From assembly GCF_009676705.1 (NCBI RefSeq), contig NZ_CP046046.1:1759501-1823500 (forward strand): a stretch of DNA of 64,000 nt, written 5' to 3'. Shown one piece after another: positions 54,844 through 64,000 of this stretch (position 1 is the stretch's first letter; each line of letters starts with the position of its first letter). A program made the translations under genes and the position numbers. The stretch is from Spiribacter sp. 2438 (GTDB taxonomy: Bacteria; Pseudomonadota; Gammaproteobacteria; Nitrococcales; Nitrococcaceae). The notes below the pieces were generated by a model that searched no databases, was not told the origin of the DNA, and was given only the letters and a program-made list of their open reading frames with translations.

Positions 54844-55907
54844 CCCGGGTAATTCACCAGACCGCTCGATCAGCCCCACAACCGACCCAAGCAAGTTGAT
54901 CGCAGCGGCGTGAGCGTTGTTCGAGGGCCGGCAAGGCTGGTTTCCGGCCTTCTCGGCCCCTTTCCGAGGGGCTGATTGACCCGATGTTAGCCGGTTTTTG
55001 GGGCGCGGGGCGAGCGGCCCTGTGGCGCTGCCTCGGCACCCTGGTTTGTGTCGACTCTGTCTGTCCCGCGGGCGTCTATCCCGGTGGCGGCCAGGCCATG
55101 CGGGCCAGAGACGGCATCAGTTTTCGCCAGAGCGGCAGGGCCGGGCGGGCGATGACAAAGTGCAGCCGCCGGCCAGTGCGCTGGACGCGGGCGGCCACCT
55201 TCAGCACCCGCTCGCGCAGTCGGCGCAGGCTCCAGCCCTCGCCGGTGAGCGTCTCCAGGCGGGCCCGGAGGATGTGCATCAGTTCAAAGGCCAGCAGGCG
55301 CAGCGAGAGCAGGGCCTGGCTGCGCGCCCGGACGGTGTCGTCATCGGCCACGCCTCGGGAGGTGGGCGGCAGCGACGTGCCGATGACGTCCTTGAATTCG
55401 CCCATGTGGCCCTCGGCCTTGCCGCGTTTGCGGTAGTGGGCCAGCACCCGGGTCGGTGGCCAGTCCAGATTGGTGACCAGGAAGAAGCAGCGCCGGAAGT
55501 AGTGGCCGGGCTCTTCCTGGACCACCATCAGCACTCGCCGCTCTCGGGACCAGGAGCCCGCCCGGTAGGTGGTCTCCACCACCCACTCCCGGGGCTTCTC
55601 CGCCGGGCGGCCGGGGCCGCGCACCAGATGGGGCTGGGCCAGGCGCTGGAGGACCGGGTTCTCGCGCAGCCGGCCCAGGTAGCCGATGGCCCGGCTGTCC
55701 AGCGCCTCCAGGGTGGTGCCGTCGGTGAAGCCGGCGTCCATGCGCACCACGGCGCGCTGACAGAGGTGCTGCTCGGCCTCCGCGACCAGTGCCGGGACCC
55801 AGTGGGCCGCCTCCGCCGCCGGGCCGGCGTTGCCGTCGCGCCGAGACCGGCGAGCATATCGCCGGTCTCGGCGCAGGAGGCGATGAGCGGGTAGTGCATG
55901 CGCGCCC
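54844..55907 (-). mobile_element. IS1380-family element, truncated by IS3 element B
   Basis: Starts with the terminal repeat CCCGGGTAATTCACCAGAC at 54844 (the transposase-3' end). It contains about 230 non-coding bases, then the C-terminal two thirds of a transposase on the minus strand, and stops abruptly at the IS3 end near 55907. The other half is not found to the right of the IS3 element. Confidence 0.85.
55076..55902 (-). pseudogene. IS1380 transposase fragment with frameshift
   Basis: From 55830 downward the frame codes GNAGPAAEAAHWVPALVAEA, VRMDAGFTDGTTLEALDSRA, YRKRGKAEGHMGEFKDVIGT and a basic tail, clearly homologous to the complete transposase at 51919. Just upstream the homology continues in another frame (YPLIASCAETGDMLAGL), showing a frameshift near 55830-55840. 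The N-terminal third is cut by IS3. Confidence 0.85.
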
Positions 55908-55978
55908 GGTAATCCCCCCGAAAAATGATCGAGGTGATAAGTGGAATTTTGTACCCTAGTAAAGACAGGAGATTCCAC

Positions 55979-56245
55979 ATGCGTAAATCACGATTCACCG
56001 ACAGCCAGATCATGGCGGTGCTCAAGCGGGCTGAAGCCGGGGTCAAGGTCCCGGACCTCTGCCGCGAGCACGGCATCAGCAGTGCGACGTTCTATAAGTG
56101 GCGCTCTAGGTTTGGCGGCATGGACACCTCGATGATGAAGCGGCTCAAGGAGCTCGAGGACGAGAACCGGCGCTTGAAGAAGATGTATGCCGAGGAGCGG
56201 CTTAAGTCGGATCTGCGTCAGGAGGCCCTTGAGGGAAAGTGGTAA
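55979..56245 (+). CDS. IS3 transposase OrfA (element B)
   Basis: 88 residues starting [19 protein letters not shown], with [21 protein letters not shown] and a leucine-zipper region ([19 protein letters not shown]): the common IS51-group OrfA. Overlaps orfB by 7 bp in the -1 frame, the normal arrangement. Confidence 0.9.
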   Translation: MRKSRFTDSQIMAVLKRAEAGVKVPDLCREHGISSATFYKWRSRFGGMDTSMMKRLKELEDENRRLKKMYAEERLKSDLRQEALEGKW

Positions 56246-56976
56246 GGCCATCTCATCGCCGTGAGATGGCCAGAAAGGCAGTCGCCGCCGGTCGCTGTAG
56301 CGTTCGACTGGCCTGCTGCACCTTTTCCATCAGCGAGACCTGTTATCGGTATCGGGCAAAGCTCAAACATGAGAATGCAGTGATTGCCGATTGGCTGGTG
56401 CGTCTAACGCACAATCACCGCAACTGGGGCTTTGGGCTGTGCTACCTATACCTTCGCAACGTCAAAGGCTTCCGCTGGAACCACAAGCGCGTGTATCGCA
56501 TTTACCGATCGCTTGAGCTCAACCTGCGCATCAAGCCAAAGAAACGCTTGATCCGTGAAAAGCCCGAGCCACTTGCTGTCCCAGAGGCCGTGAACCAGAA
56601 CTGGTCGATGGACTTTATGCACGACCAGCTATCGGATGGACGAACCTACCGGCTGTTCAACGTCATCGATGACTACAACCGTGAAGGCCTGACCATCGAT
56701 GCGGACTTCTCGCTACCGGCTGAACGAGTCATCCGCTCCCTAGAGCAGCTCATTGAGTGGCGAGGCAAGCCACAGGCTATTCGCTGCGACAACGGTCCGG
56801 AACACGTCCGCCTCATTCCACCTCTCCGTTATGACTGGCTGAGCCAATATCTGTTCGAATCAATCGCTGAGGCCCAGGACTTTGCCACCCGGTGGCTGTG
56901 GACTTACAACAATGAACGCCCGAATATGGCACTCGGCGGCATAACCCCGAAACAGAAGGTGGCCATGGCGGCCTGA
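56239..56976 (+). pseudogene. IS3 transposase OrfB (element B), catalytic deletion
   Basis: 245 residues. N-terminal HTH_21 region and [14 protein letters not shown] (first Asp) and [12 protein letters not shown] (second Asp) are present, but the frame then jumps directly to [20 protein letters not shown]. The ~40 residues normally between, including the catalytic Glu of the AYVERYN motif, are missing (junction near 56815-56835). The deletion keeps the frame open but should abolish transposition. Confidence 0.85.
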
Positions 56977-57086
56977 CGAGCTCTACTTATCGCCCCGGTT
57001 ATAAATGGGGGGATTACCGTATGGCTACTCGTGGCCCGAAGGCCACCCGAGGATGGGTCAAAATTGTTGTCCGCAGGAGGGGCAGC

Positions 57087-57333
57087 CTAGATGGCCTTCA
57101 ACATGCTCCAGGGCCATGTCGGCATACATCTTCTTCAACCGGTTGTTCTCGGGCTCCAACTCCTTCAGGCGCTTCAGATCCGAGGCTTCGAGCCCGCCAT
57201 ACTTCGACTTCCACTAATAGAAGCAGGCCGTGCTGATGCCATGCTCCCGGCAAAGATCCTTCACCTTACGGCCGTTCTCGGCCTCCTTGAGGATCGAGAC
57301 GATCTGGCTCTCACTGAAACGGGAGTTCCTCAT
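57087..57333 (-). pseudogene. OrfA relic of another IS3-type element with internal stop
   Basis: On the minus strand from 57333 the sequence reads [34 protein letters not shown], then an amber stop, then WKSKYGGLEASDLKRLKELE, ENNRLKKMYADMALEH. It is a sister of element B OrfA, different in detail, with a TAG at about 57215. Only the orfA end survives; the ~110 bp on either side hold nothing recognisable. Confidence 0.85.
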
Positions 57334-57444
57334 TGCCACTTATTCCATCGCTTACGCTCAATGATGGCGGAAGTGCCTACTCATGACCTGTCCGCAATCT
57401 GGAGGAGGCAATGTACGGTCTGAATAAACCAACAAACCTGATTA

Positions 57445-58605
57445 TTATATGCAAGGCTGGTCTGGCGGAACGTAATTGAAAGCTTCCTCTAAACAATGTG
57501 AGAAATAATCTGAAAACAGTTCAAGAGTGTGTTCGGTTCGTGCTTTCTTCGATGCATTTCTACCGAGAGTGCGTATGAGCTCCGGCTTCGTCGTCAGTTC
57601 TTTCAGTGAGCTTGCAAGGGCACTAGCCTCGGGATTGATTCGTCGTCCGATGCTTTCGTTTACAATTTTGTATGTCTCACCAACATCAGTAGCAACAATA
57701 CAGCATTCACAAGCCATCGCTTCTAAGAGTGCTTGGGAAGGATAGTTCTCTTCCTGCAGCGATAAAAATATTTTAGCACGCGCCATGGCATCAACTGCGT
57801 CCTCAGCTTGATAAATCCACACAGAAGTTTTGCGCAACTTCAAACATCTTTGCCTGATGTATGATTCCAACGGCCCCCAGCCACAGAAATGCACGCTTAG
57901 CCTAGATGGCAGATCAGAACCTTCCAGAATCTCAAACGCGTCGATGGCTAAATCGAACCCTTTTATAGGGACGAAACGTCCCGCCATACATATATCGATA
58001 TCTTTAACTGTCGCTTTTTTCTCTCGGTAATCCGTGAAGGAGCAGGGGGCCGTCTGCAATTTGCAGCCCTCATTGTCTGGCAGAAAACCGCGTATGGAAT
58101 TAGCGATAGATGGAGACAGACAATCACAAAATTTTGCTCTTCGGAGACAAAACTGGATAATTCTGTTTCGTGCAGCACTGTTATTTGCCCGGCGCGACGT
58201 GACATAACCATACAGCGCAAAACTGAATGTTACCGTAAACGGCTTTATTAGTAGCATGAAAAGGTGAGTAAAATTGGGAGTCCCCATCAAATGCATATGC
58301 TTGATTTGATGCTGCTTCAAAATACGCCGCAAATGGAAAAGTTTTTTTACCCTGTAGAAAAACCCCACCACGCCTTTTTTACCGTCGGATGAGGGAGAAA
58401 CAAGGACATTTTGATCGTCTTCGCTAACGATTCCTAAGCGCTGGAGTGATTCTAGGCCATTTTTCGTAGTCAATAGAAAAAAAGAGCCATCTCGTTGACG
58501 CAAATGGCTGTAAAGACGGGCATAACGCCGCTCCGCACCACCAAATGATGTCGAATTAGGCCCGAATAACAGGATACGCAGGTTTTGATTTTTTCTTCTG
58601 CTCAT
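57445..58605 (-). CDS. GT4-family glycosyltransferase, low GC
   Basis: 386 residues: N-terminal LFGPNSTSFGGAERRYARLY (Gly-rich acceptor loop), MAGRFVPIKGFDLAIDAFEI starting the donor domain, and EENYPSQALLEAMACECCIV carrying the EX7E motif. Distinctly AT-richer than its neighbours, pointing to recent acquisition. GAGG lies ten bases before the ATG. Flanked by IS relics on both sides but itself intact. Confidence 0.87.
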   Translation of the reverse strand: MSRRKNQNLRILLFGPNSTSFGGAERRYARLYSHLRQRDGSFFLLTTKNGLESLQRLGIVSEDDQNVLVSPSSDGKKGVVGFFYRVKKLFHLRRILKQHQIKHMHLMGTPNFTHLFMLLIKPFTVTFSFALYGYVTSRRANNSAARNRIIQFCLRRAKFCDCLSPSIANSIRGFLPDNEGCKLQTAPCSFTDYREKKATVKDIDICMAGRFVPIKGFDLAIDAFEILEGSDLPSRLSVHFCGWGPLESYIRQRCLKLRKTSVWIYQAEDAVDAMARAKIFLSLQEENYPSQALLEAMACECCIVATDVGETYKIVNESIGRRINPEASALASSLKELTTKPELIRTLGRNASKKARTEHTLELFSDYFSHCLEEAFNYVPPDQPCI

Positions 58606-59090
58606 TTTTTAAATACCTCGCGCAGCAACGGGTGACTGCCTTTAAAGAATTCGGTCCGACAGAAGATAGCGCGTAATAAAAACCTGTTAGCTTTCACAAC
58701 TGGGCAAGAGATCAGTAAAAGCCTCGCACGGCCTGAATATCCAAATCAGTTGAAATTGCTATAAATTTCTGAAAATCTCTTAAAGTCCAGTCTTACTTGT
58801 TCGCAAGAGGCCGAGGTTTTTTGCGAGTTTGACAACCTCAATGCTATTTAATATTCCGTTTCTGCCAAAGCTTGCCTTCCGTCGCCTCGTCAATTAGATT
58901 TTCGTTAAATGCCCACAAGTTTTGTGTATCAAAATAGCTCCATTTCAACAAATTAAATAGGCACTTAAAACGGCCCCGCTATCGTAGCCAATGGGATGGA
59001 GTCCACCCAACTTATCTCGTAGATATGAGCTAGATCTTTGATGAAGAGCGGAACCATGGCCATTGCTCATGTCGGTGTTGATGAACCCCG
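58606..59090. other. AT-rich non-coding stretch with an orphan gene 3' end
   Basis: No complete gene is seen. On the minus strand, 58845-58973 codes about 42 residues ending WSYFDTQNLWAFNENLIDEA, TEGKLWQKRNIK-stop, which looks like the C-terminus of a lost gene of unknown family. An adjacent frame has IEVVKLAKNLGLLRTSKTGL-stop. The rest shows only scattered stops. Confidence 0.4.
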
Positions 59091-59182
59091 AACTGAACTG
59101 CCGTCTCTTCTGTCCCAGCGGACACCTCCGCCTTTCCATGATGAAGCTTTTCAGGTGTGTCCGCAGTTATGGGGTAGAAACC
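59091..59182 (-). mobile_element. Solo end of IS3 element A
   Basis: About 90 bp nearly identical to 45630-45719: the start of orfA (RRRCPLGQKRRQFS), a leader with CATGATGAAGCTTTTCAG, and the terminal TGGGGTAGAA. Same orientation as the full element 13.4 kb away. No transposase remains. Confidence 0.85.
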
Positions 59183-59254
59183 ACGGATTGTTTGCATCTG
59201 TATCGCACTTATACGAATGGTCTGAACTGCAATAGCCTTTGGCGGCGAAGCCAC

Positions 59255-60373
59255 TTATGGGCTGGATCGCTCTGTGCTGGTGCAGACCTTACCAATCCGA
59301 TTAATTACCTCTTCCGGCAACCCCCTACTCATCGGCAGGCTCAAGCCCTCGCTAGCCACCTGCTCGGCCACCGGAAAATCCCCCGCTCGATAACCCAGCG
59401 CTGCAAACACCGGCTGCAGATGCAGCGGCACGGCGTAGTAGCTCACCGACGGGATCCCTTCGGCCTGCAAGCGCTCGCGCAGCGTATCGCGCTCCGGCGA
59501 GAGCACCGTGTACTGCGCCCAGACGGAGGTGTTTTCAGGCGCCACGGTGGGGGTGGTGAGCGGCGCATTGCTCAGAGCTGCGGTGTAGCGCGCGGCGACT
59601 GCTTGGCGCTGGGCGATTTCCTGGTCAAAGACCTCCAGCTTCGCCAGCAAGATCGCCGCCTGCAGGGTGTCAAGCCGGCCGTTGAGGCCAAGGATTGGGT
59701 GATCATGTTTTTTGGCCTGCCCATGATTGCGGATCTGGCGCATGCGTTGGGCAAGCTCAGCATCGTTCGTAAACACCGCCCCGCCATCGCCGTAACAGCC
59801 CAGTGGCTTGCTGGGGAAAAATGACGTACAACCAATGGTGCCTAAACCGCCGGAGCGCTGGCCCTGATGGGTGCCCCCCAAGCTTTGTGCGGCATCCTCA
59901 ATCACCGGCAAGCCATGCCGCTCGGCAATGGCGTTAATGGCGCTCATGTTGGCGGGCTGGCCGTAGATGCCGACCGGCATAATGGCCCGGGTGTTATCAG
60001 TGATAGCGGCCTCAATAAGCGCGGGGTCCATATTCCAGGTATCGGGCTCAATATCCACAAACACCGGCTTGGCCCCCACCAGCGCAATCGTCTCGGCGGT
60101 GGAAATCCAGGTATAGGGCACCGTAATGACCTCATCGCTCGACCCAATTTCCAGCGCAATCAGCGCAATCTGCAGGGCATCGGTGCCGGAGGCGACGCCT
60201 AGGCAATGTTCGACACCGACGAACTGTTCAAGCTTTTCTTCCAGCTCCTGAACTTCAGGCCCAAGAATGTACTGGCCATGCGCCAGCACCCGATCCATGC
60301 GCTCGCGAATGCGCGGCTCGAGTGCCTTGAACTGCGATTTCAGATCGATGAACGGAATACTGGGTTGGGTCAT
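59255..60373 (-). CDS. wbpE: DegT/DnrJ/EryC1 aminotransferase (WbpE-like)
   Basis: 372-residue PLP aminotransferase acting on a UDP-3-keto-GlcNAcA-type intermediate to install the 3-amino group. The N-terminus PFIDLKSQFKALEPRIRERM matches WbpE. PLP site residues are in GVASGTDALQIAL, VIEDAAQSLG and SFFPSKPLGCYGDGGAV (Lys). ATG at 60373 chosen over a longer upstream frame that runs back into wbpD. Follows wbpD by 8 bp in the known B-D-E order. Confidence 0.92.
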   Translation of the reverse strand: MTQPSIPFIDLKSQFKALEPRIRERMDRVLAHGQYILGPEVQELEEKLEQFVGVEHCLGVASGTDALQIALIALEIGSSDEVITVPYTWISTAETIALVGAKPVFVDIEPDTWNMDPALIEAAITDNTRAIMPVGIYGQPANMSAINAIAERHGLPVIEDAAQSLGGTHQGQRSGGLGTIGCTSFFPSKPLGCYGDGGAVFTNDAELAQRMRQIRNHGQAKKHDHPILGLNGRLDTLQAAILLAKLEVFDQEIAQRQAVAARYTAALSNAPLTTPTVAPENTSVWAQYTVLSPERDTLRERLQAEGIPSVSYYAVPLHLQPVFAALGYRAGDFPVAEQVASEGLSLPMSRGLPEEVINRIGKVCTSTERSSP

Positions 60374-60381
60374 TAGGCGGT

Positions 60382-60960
60382 TCAGTCCAGGGGCTCTAGG
60401 GCGTCGCCATCGAGGCGATAGCGCTCGCCCGTCACGGGACACTCCGCTTCAGCATGACCAGTCAGCGGCAGATTCAGGCGCTCACCGTGGCGGCTCATCC
60501 AGCCGATGGGCTGGGCGGGCACGCCGGCCATGAGCGCATAGGGCTTGACGTCGTGGGTGATGACCGCGCCGGCGCCGATAAAGCAGTACTCGCCCAGCGT
60601 CACACCACAGATGATGGTGGCGTTGGCGCCAATGGTGGCGCCCCGTCGCACCCGCGTCGGCCGGTATTCCGCCTTGCGCGTGACGGCCGAGCGGGGGTTA
60701 TGCACGTTGGTGAAGACCATGCTCGGGCCGCAGAAGACCTCGTCTTCCAGCACCACGGCGTCGTAGACGCTCACGTTGTTCTGGATCTTGCAACGGTCAC
60801 CGATCACCACGTCATTGCCCACAAAGACGTTCTGCCCGAGCGAGCAGTCCTCGCCAATGCGCGCGCCCCCGCAGACATGCACCCAGTGCCAGATGCGGGT
60901 ACCGGTGCCGATCGCAGCACCGGCATCGACAATGGCGGTCTCGTGCGCCTGGTAGCTCAT
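60382..60960 (-). CDS. wbpD: UDP-2-acetamido-3-amino-uronate N-acetyltransferase (WbpD-like)
   Basis: 192-residue left-handed beta-helix acyltransferase: hexapeptide repeats run from about residue 15 to 140 ([60 protein letters not shown]). His/Asn residues of the WbpD active site lie in [11 protein letters not shown]. Acetylates the 3-amino group to give UDP-GlcNAc3NAcA. Starts 2 bases after wbpB ends. Confidence 0.92.
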   Translation of the reverse strand: MSYQAHETAIVDAGAAIGTGTRIWHWVHVCGGARIGEDCSLGQNVFVGNDVVIGDRCKIQNNVSVYDAVVLEDEVFCGPSMVFTNVHNPRSAVTRKAEYRPTRVRRGATIGANATIICGVTLGEYCFIGAGAVITHDVKPYALMAGVPAQPIGWMSRHGERLNLPLTGHAEAECPVTGERYRLDGDALEPLD

Positions 60961-60962
60961 GA

Positions 60963-61925
<963 letters not shown>

Positions 61926-61970
61926 TTATTTTGCATTGTGGTTGGCAACTTCCATGTTGGAAAACATTAA

Positions 61971-63773
61971 TCAGGCGCGGGTGCCCGCCATCTTCTGAAA
62001 TTGGGTGCTTTGGGCCTTGAGCGATTCGAACTGCCCGCTTGCCTCGACCCGGCCGTGGTCGAGCAGCACCACCTGATCGCACCCCGCGACGGTGGAGAGC
62101 CGATGCGCGATAAGGATGATGGTCTTCTGATGATGGAGCGCATCGATGGCCTCCATCACCGCCCGTTCGGTGACGGTATCCAGCGCACTGGTGGCCTCAT
62201 CAAACACGAGGATATCCGGGTCGTGGTAGAGCGCCCGGGCGATCCCGATGCGCTGGCGCTGCCCACCCGATAGGCGAACGCCCCGCTCGCCGACGATGGT
62301 GTCATACCCCTGCGGCATCTCTTGGGTCACAAATTCATGGACCTGCGCCATGCGCGCGCAGCGCTTAACCTGCTCGGCATCGATCTGCTCGGGATCAATC
62401 CCAAAGGCGATATTCTCGGTCACCGTAGCGTCAGTGAGAAAAATGTCCTGTGGCACATAGCCAAGGGCCGCCTGCCAGGCACGGAGGTTCTTATCGGTGA
62501 CCTGCACACCATCGACGGTGATCGCGCCCTCAGTGGGCCGGAGCAGGCCCAAGATCACATCCACCAGCGTGGTCTTGCCGGCGCCGGTGCTGCCCACCAG
62601 TCCCACGGAGCTGCCCACTGGGATGGTGAGGTTGATATCCGCGAGGGCCGGCTGAGTGGCCTTGGGGTAATGGTAGGTGACCTGATCCAGCGCGATCTCG
62701 CGTTTTGGCTGCATCGGCGCCGGTGCGATTTTATGGATTTCGGCGAGCGACGCCCGGCGGTGCAGATCATCGTAGACCGTGTCCACTGCCGCCGAGCCGA
62801 ATCGCAACTGCGCGATACCCTGATAAACGTTTTGAGCCGCGGGCAGCATGCGATAGCCAGCAAAGGCGTAAAGGCCGAGCACGGGGAGCACGCCGCCGAG
62901 GCCGCCGCCACTCACACCGCCGTTCGCGGCCATCAGCACTAGTGTCAGTATAATGATGCCACCAAAACCGATCGCCTCGATCAGGAACTTCGGGACCTGA
63001 CCCAGTACCTGGCTTGCCGCCTGATGCTTCGCAAATCGCGTCGAAGGGCCGCGAAAGCGCGATAGATAGGCATGCTCGCGGCCGAGGAGCTTCACATCCT
63101 TGATACCACCCAACGCTTCGCCGGCGGCGGTGAAACGCTCGGCGTTGGCGCGAACGCGATCCTGCCCGATCCGACCAAGGAAGCGTCGGATCCCGACGTA
63201 AATCAGTGCGTAGGCACCGCCGATGAGTGCAGCAACCGCTGTGGCGAGCACGGGATCAATCACTACCAAGAGAATGACAATGGCGAGGAGTACTGTGCCG
63301 TGGGCCAGGACGTTCAACGCCGGCCGGATCACCTGGCCTTGGAGCTGCTGGGTCTCGGTCAAGATGCTCTTCGACATATCCCCGCTGTGGCGATCCAGGA
63401 AATACGCGTAGGGCTGGCGCAGATAGGTCTCGAGTAATCGCTCACTCAGCGAATGCATCCGCATCCACGCCCAGCGGTTCATCGCATAGAGCGTTACGGC
63501 CCGAAAAACTGCCGAGATAATGATCAGCGCAAACGCCCCAATCCCTAACGCCATCAAAAACGCATCCACGCTCGCGAACCCACCCCACTCATAGGCGGCG
63601 GCAAGCACCGGATTGGTCTCCACGATCCCCGGATTGCCGAGCACCGAAAGGAACGGCATGACCGAAGCGACGCCGGCGGTCTCGAGCACGGCCATGCCAA
63701 CGGCCATCATCAAGACGATGGCGCCGCGGCGCTTCTCTCGGCGGGTGAAGAGGCTTAGGAGTTTTTTGATCAA
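61971..63773 (-). CDS. ABC transporter, PglK/MsbA-like lipid-linked oligosaccharide flippase
   Basis: 600-residue fused half-transporter: six TM helices in 1-320, nucleotide-binding domain 365-600 with Walker A GSTGAGKTT, signature RLSGGQRQRIGIARAL and Walker B ILVFDEATSALD. In polysaccharide loci such proteins flip lipid-linked repeat units, an alternative to Wzx, which is absent here. It lies 48 bp upstream of wbpB; first recognisable gene of the minus-strand locus in this window. Confidence 0.87.
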   Translation of the reverse strand: MIKKLLSLFTRREKRRGAIVLMMAVGMAVLETAGVASVMPFLSVLGNPGIVETNPVLAAAYEWGGFASVDAFLMALGIGAFALIIISAVFRAVTLYAMNRWAWMRMHSLSERLLETYLRQPYAYFLDRHSGDMSKSILTETQQLQGQVIRPALNVLAHGTVLLAIVILLVVIDPVLATAVAALIGGAYALIYVGIRRFLGRIGQDRVRANAERFTAAGEALGGIKDVKLLGREHAYLSRFRGPSTRFAKHQAASQVLGQVPKFLIEAIGFGGIIILTLVLMAANGGVSGGGLGGVLPVLGLYAFAGYRMLPAAQNVYQGIAQLRFGSAAVDTVYDDLHRRASLAEIHKIAPAPMQPKREIALDQVTYHYPKATQPALADINLTIPVGSSVGLVGSTGAGKTTLVDVILGLLRPTEGAITVDGVQVTDKNLRAWQAALGYVPQDIFLTDATVTENIAFGIDPEQIDAEQVKRCARMAQVHEFVTQEMPQGYDTIVGERGVRLSGGQRQRIGIARALYHDPDILVFDEATSALDTVTERAVMEAIDALHHQKTIILIAHRLSTVAGCDQVVLLDHGRVEASGQFESLKAQSTQFQKMAGTRA

Positions 63774-64000
63774 AGCGGTGCTGCGGGCCTTATCGGCGGT
63801 GGATTTTTGCGGCGGGCCGGCTTTCGCGAGGCGGCTTTTGGCGGTGAAACTTCCGCTTTGGACCGGAGTTTTCCGTTAAACCCACTATGAGCCAAACCAG
63901 GGGGAATCCCCCTCCCCTAATCGGAACGCCCCGCTCTTGAGACGGCAACCCCCACCCCTGAGTCACCTCAAAACGGCCTCAAACCGCCCCAGAGTGGCTC
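63774..64000. other. No gene recognised
   Basis: The 227 bp upstream of the flippase gene hold no convincing start, ribosome site or homology on either strand. The right-most 110 bp are C-rich on the plus strand. The locus promoter may be here or beyond the window; no clear -35/-10 pair is seen. Confidence 0.5.

Larger units (their letters stand above)
55907..57019 (+). mobile_element. IS3-family insertion sequence (element B), internally deleted
   Basis: About 1.1 kb between inverted repeats starting CGGTAATCCCCCC at both ends (55907 on plus; 57019 on minus). Contains orfA and a shortened orfB. The left flank is an IS1380 fragment and the right flank is another IS relic, with no matching direct repeats, so flanking rearrangement is likely. 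Confidence 0.85.

Noticed and set aside
44500-59182. Prophage or integrative element
   Set aside because: No integrase, structural, relaxase or attachment-site features; the mobile genes are all simple IS transposases.

Overview
The window is about 64 kb of mostly high-GC DNA. It looks like a gammaproteobacterial chromosome: WbpB/D/E/O-type surface sugar genes, a folE-folX pair, gmhA-gmhB, a Urt amide/urea transporter and NodIJ-type ABC genes. Ectothiorhodospiraceae-like halophiles are a plausible home, but that is inference from style only; no rRNA or tRNA gene is seen.

Left part (1-33 kb), core-like and dense. A long minus-strand run (8585 down to 1) carries a glycosidase-like protein coupled to a GT4 glycosyltransferase, a glutathionyl-hydroquinone reductase, ribA, and an RND adaptor/permease pair; the permease runs off the left edge. 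On the plus strand, folE-folX is followed, after a minus-strand universal stress protein gene, by four translationally coupled genes: RND adaptor, RND permease, ABC ATPase and ABC-2 permease. Next come apt, an FCD-type GntR regulator, a coupled pair of small Cys-rich proteins (DUF1289 and CWC), a higBA-like toxin-antitoxin pair, a repeat-filled spacer, acuI, ilvA, rpiA and a DUF2905 gene.

From 23.9 to 30.4 kb lies a complete urtABCDE-fmdA operon (minus strand). It is preceded by a canonical-looking sigma-54 promoter and an NtrC-type site about 120 bp upstream of the predicted start, so it is probably a nitrogen-limitation amide/urea uptake and hydrolysis operon. It is followed by gmhB, gmhA, a secreted glutathione peroxidase and a 5'-truncated AAA/DUF4143 relic.

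Right part (33.2-63.8 kb) is a surface-polysaccharide locus, all on the minus strand and closed by an intrinsic terminator at 33176-33209. It encodes a PglK-like flippase ABC protein, WbpB-WbpD-WbpE (diacetamido-uronic acid sugar), a TviB/WbpO dehydrogenase, several GT4 glycosyltransferases, an EpsG-like polymerase, an asparagine-synthase-type amidotransferase, a TupA-like ATP-grasp protein, two sulfotransferases, a methyltransferase with a frameshift in a G7 tract, and a coupled GT / HAD / UbiA-like triplet. The inferred product is an acidic, possibly amidated and sulfated, glycan.

The middle of that locus (42.3-59.2 kb) is an insertion-sequence graveyard: IS3 (at least three kinds), IS481 (two), IS1380 (parts of three) and a RAYT transposase with a decayed duplicate. 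Several cargo genes are visibly broken. The clearest case is a glycosyltransferase split by an IS1380 element with a 5-bp target duplication; removing the element restores the reading frame exactly.
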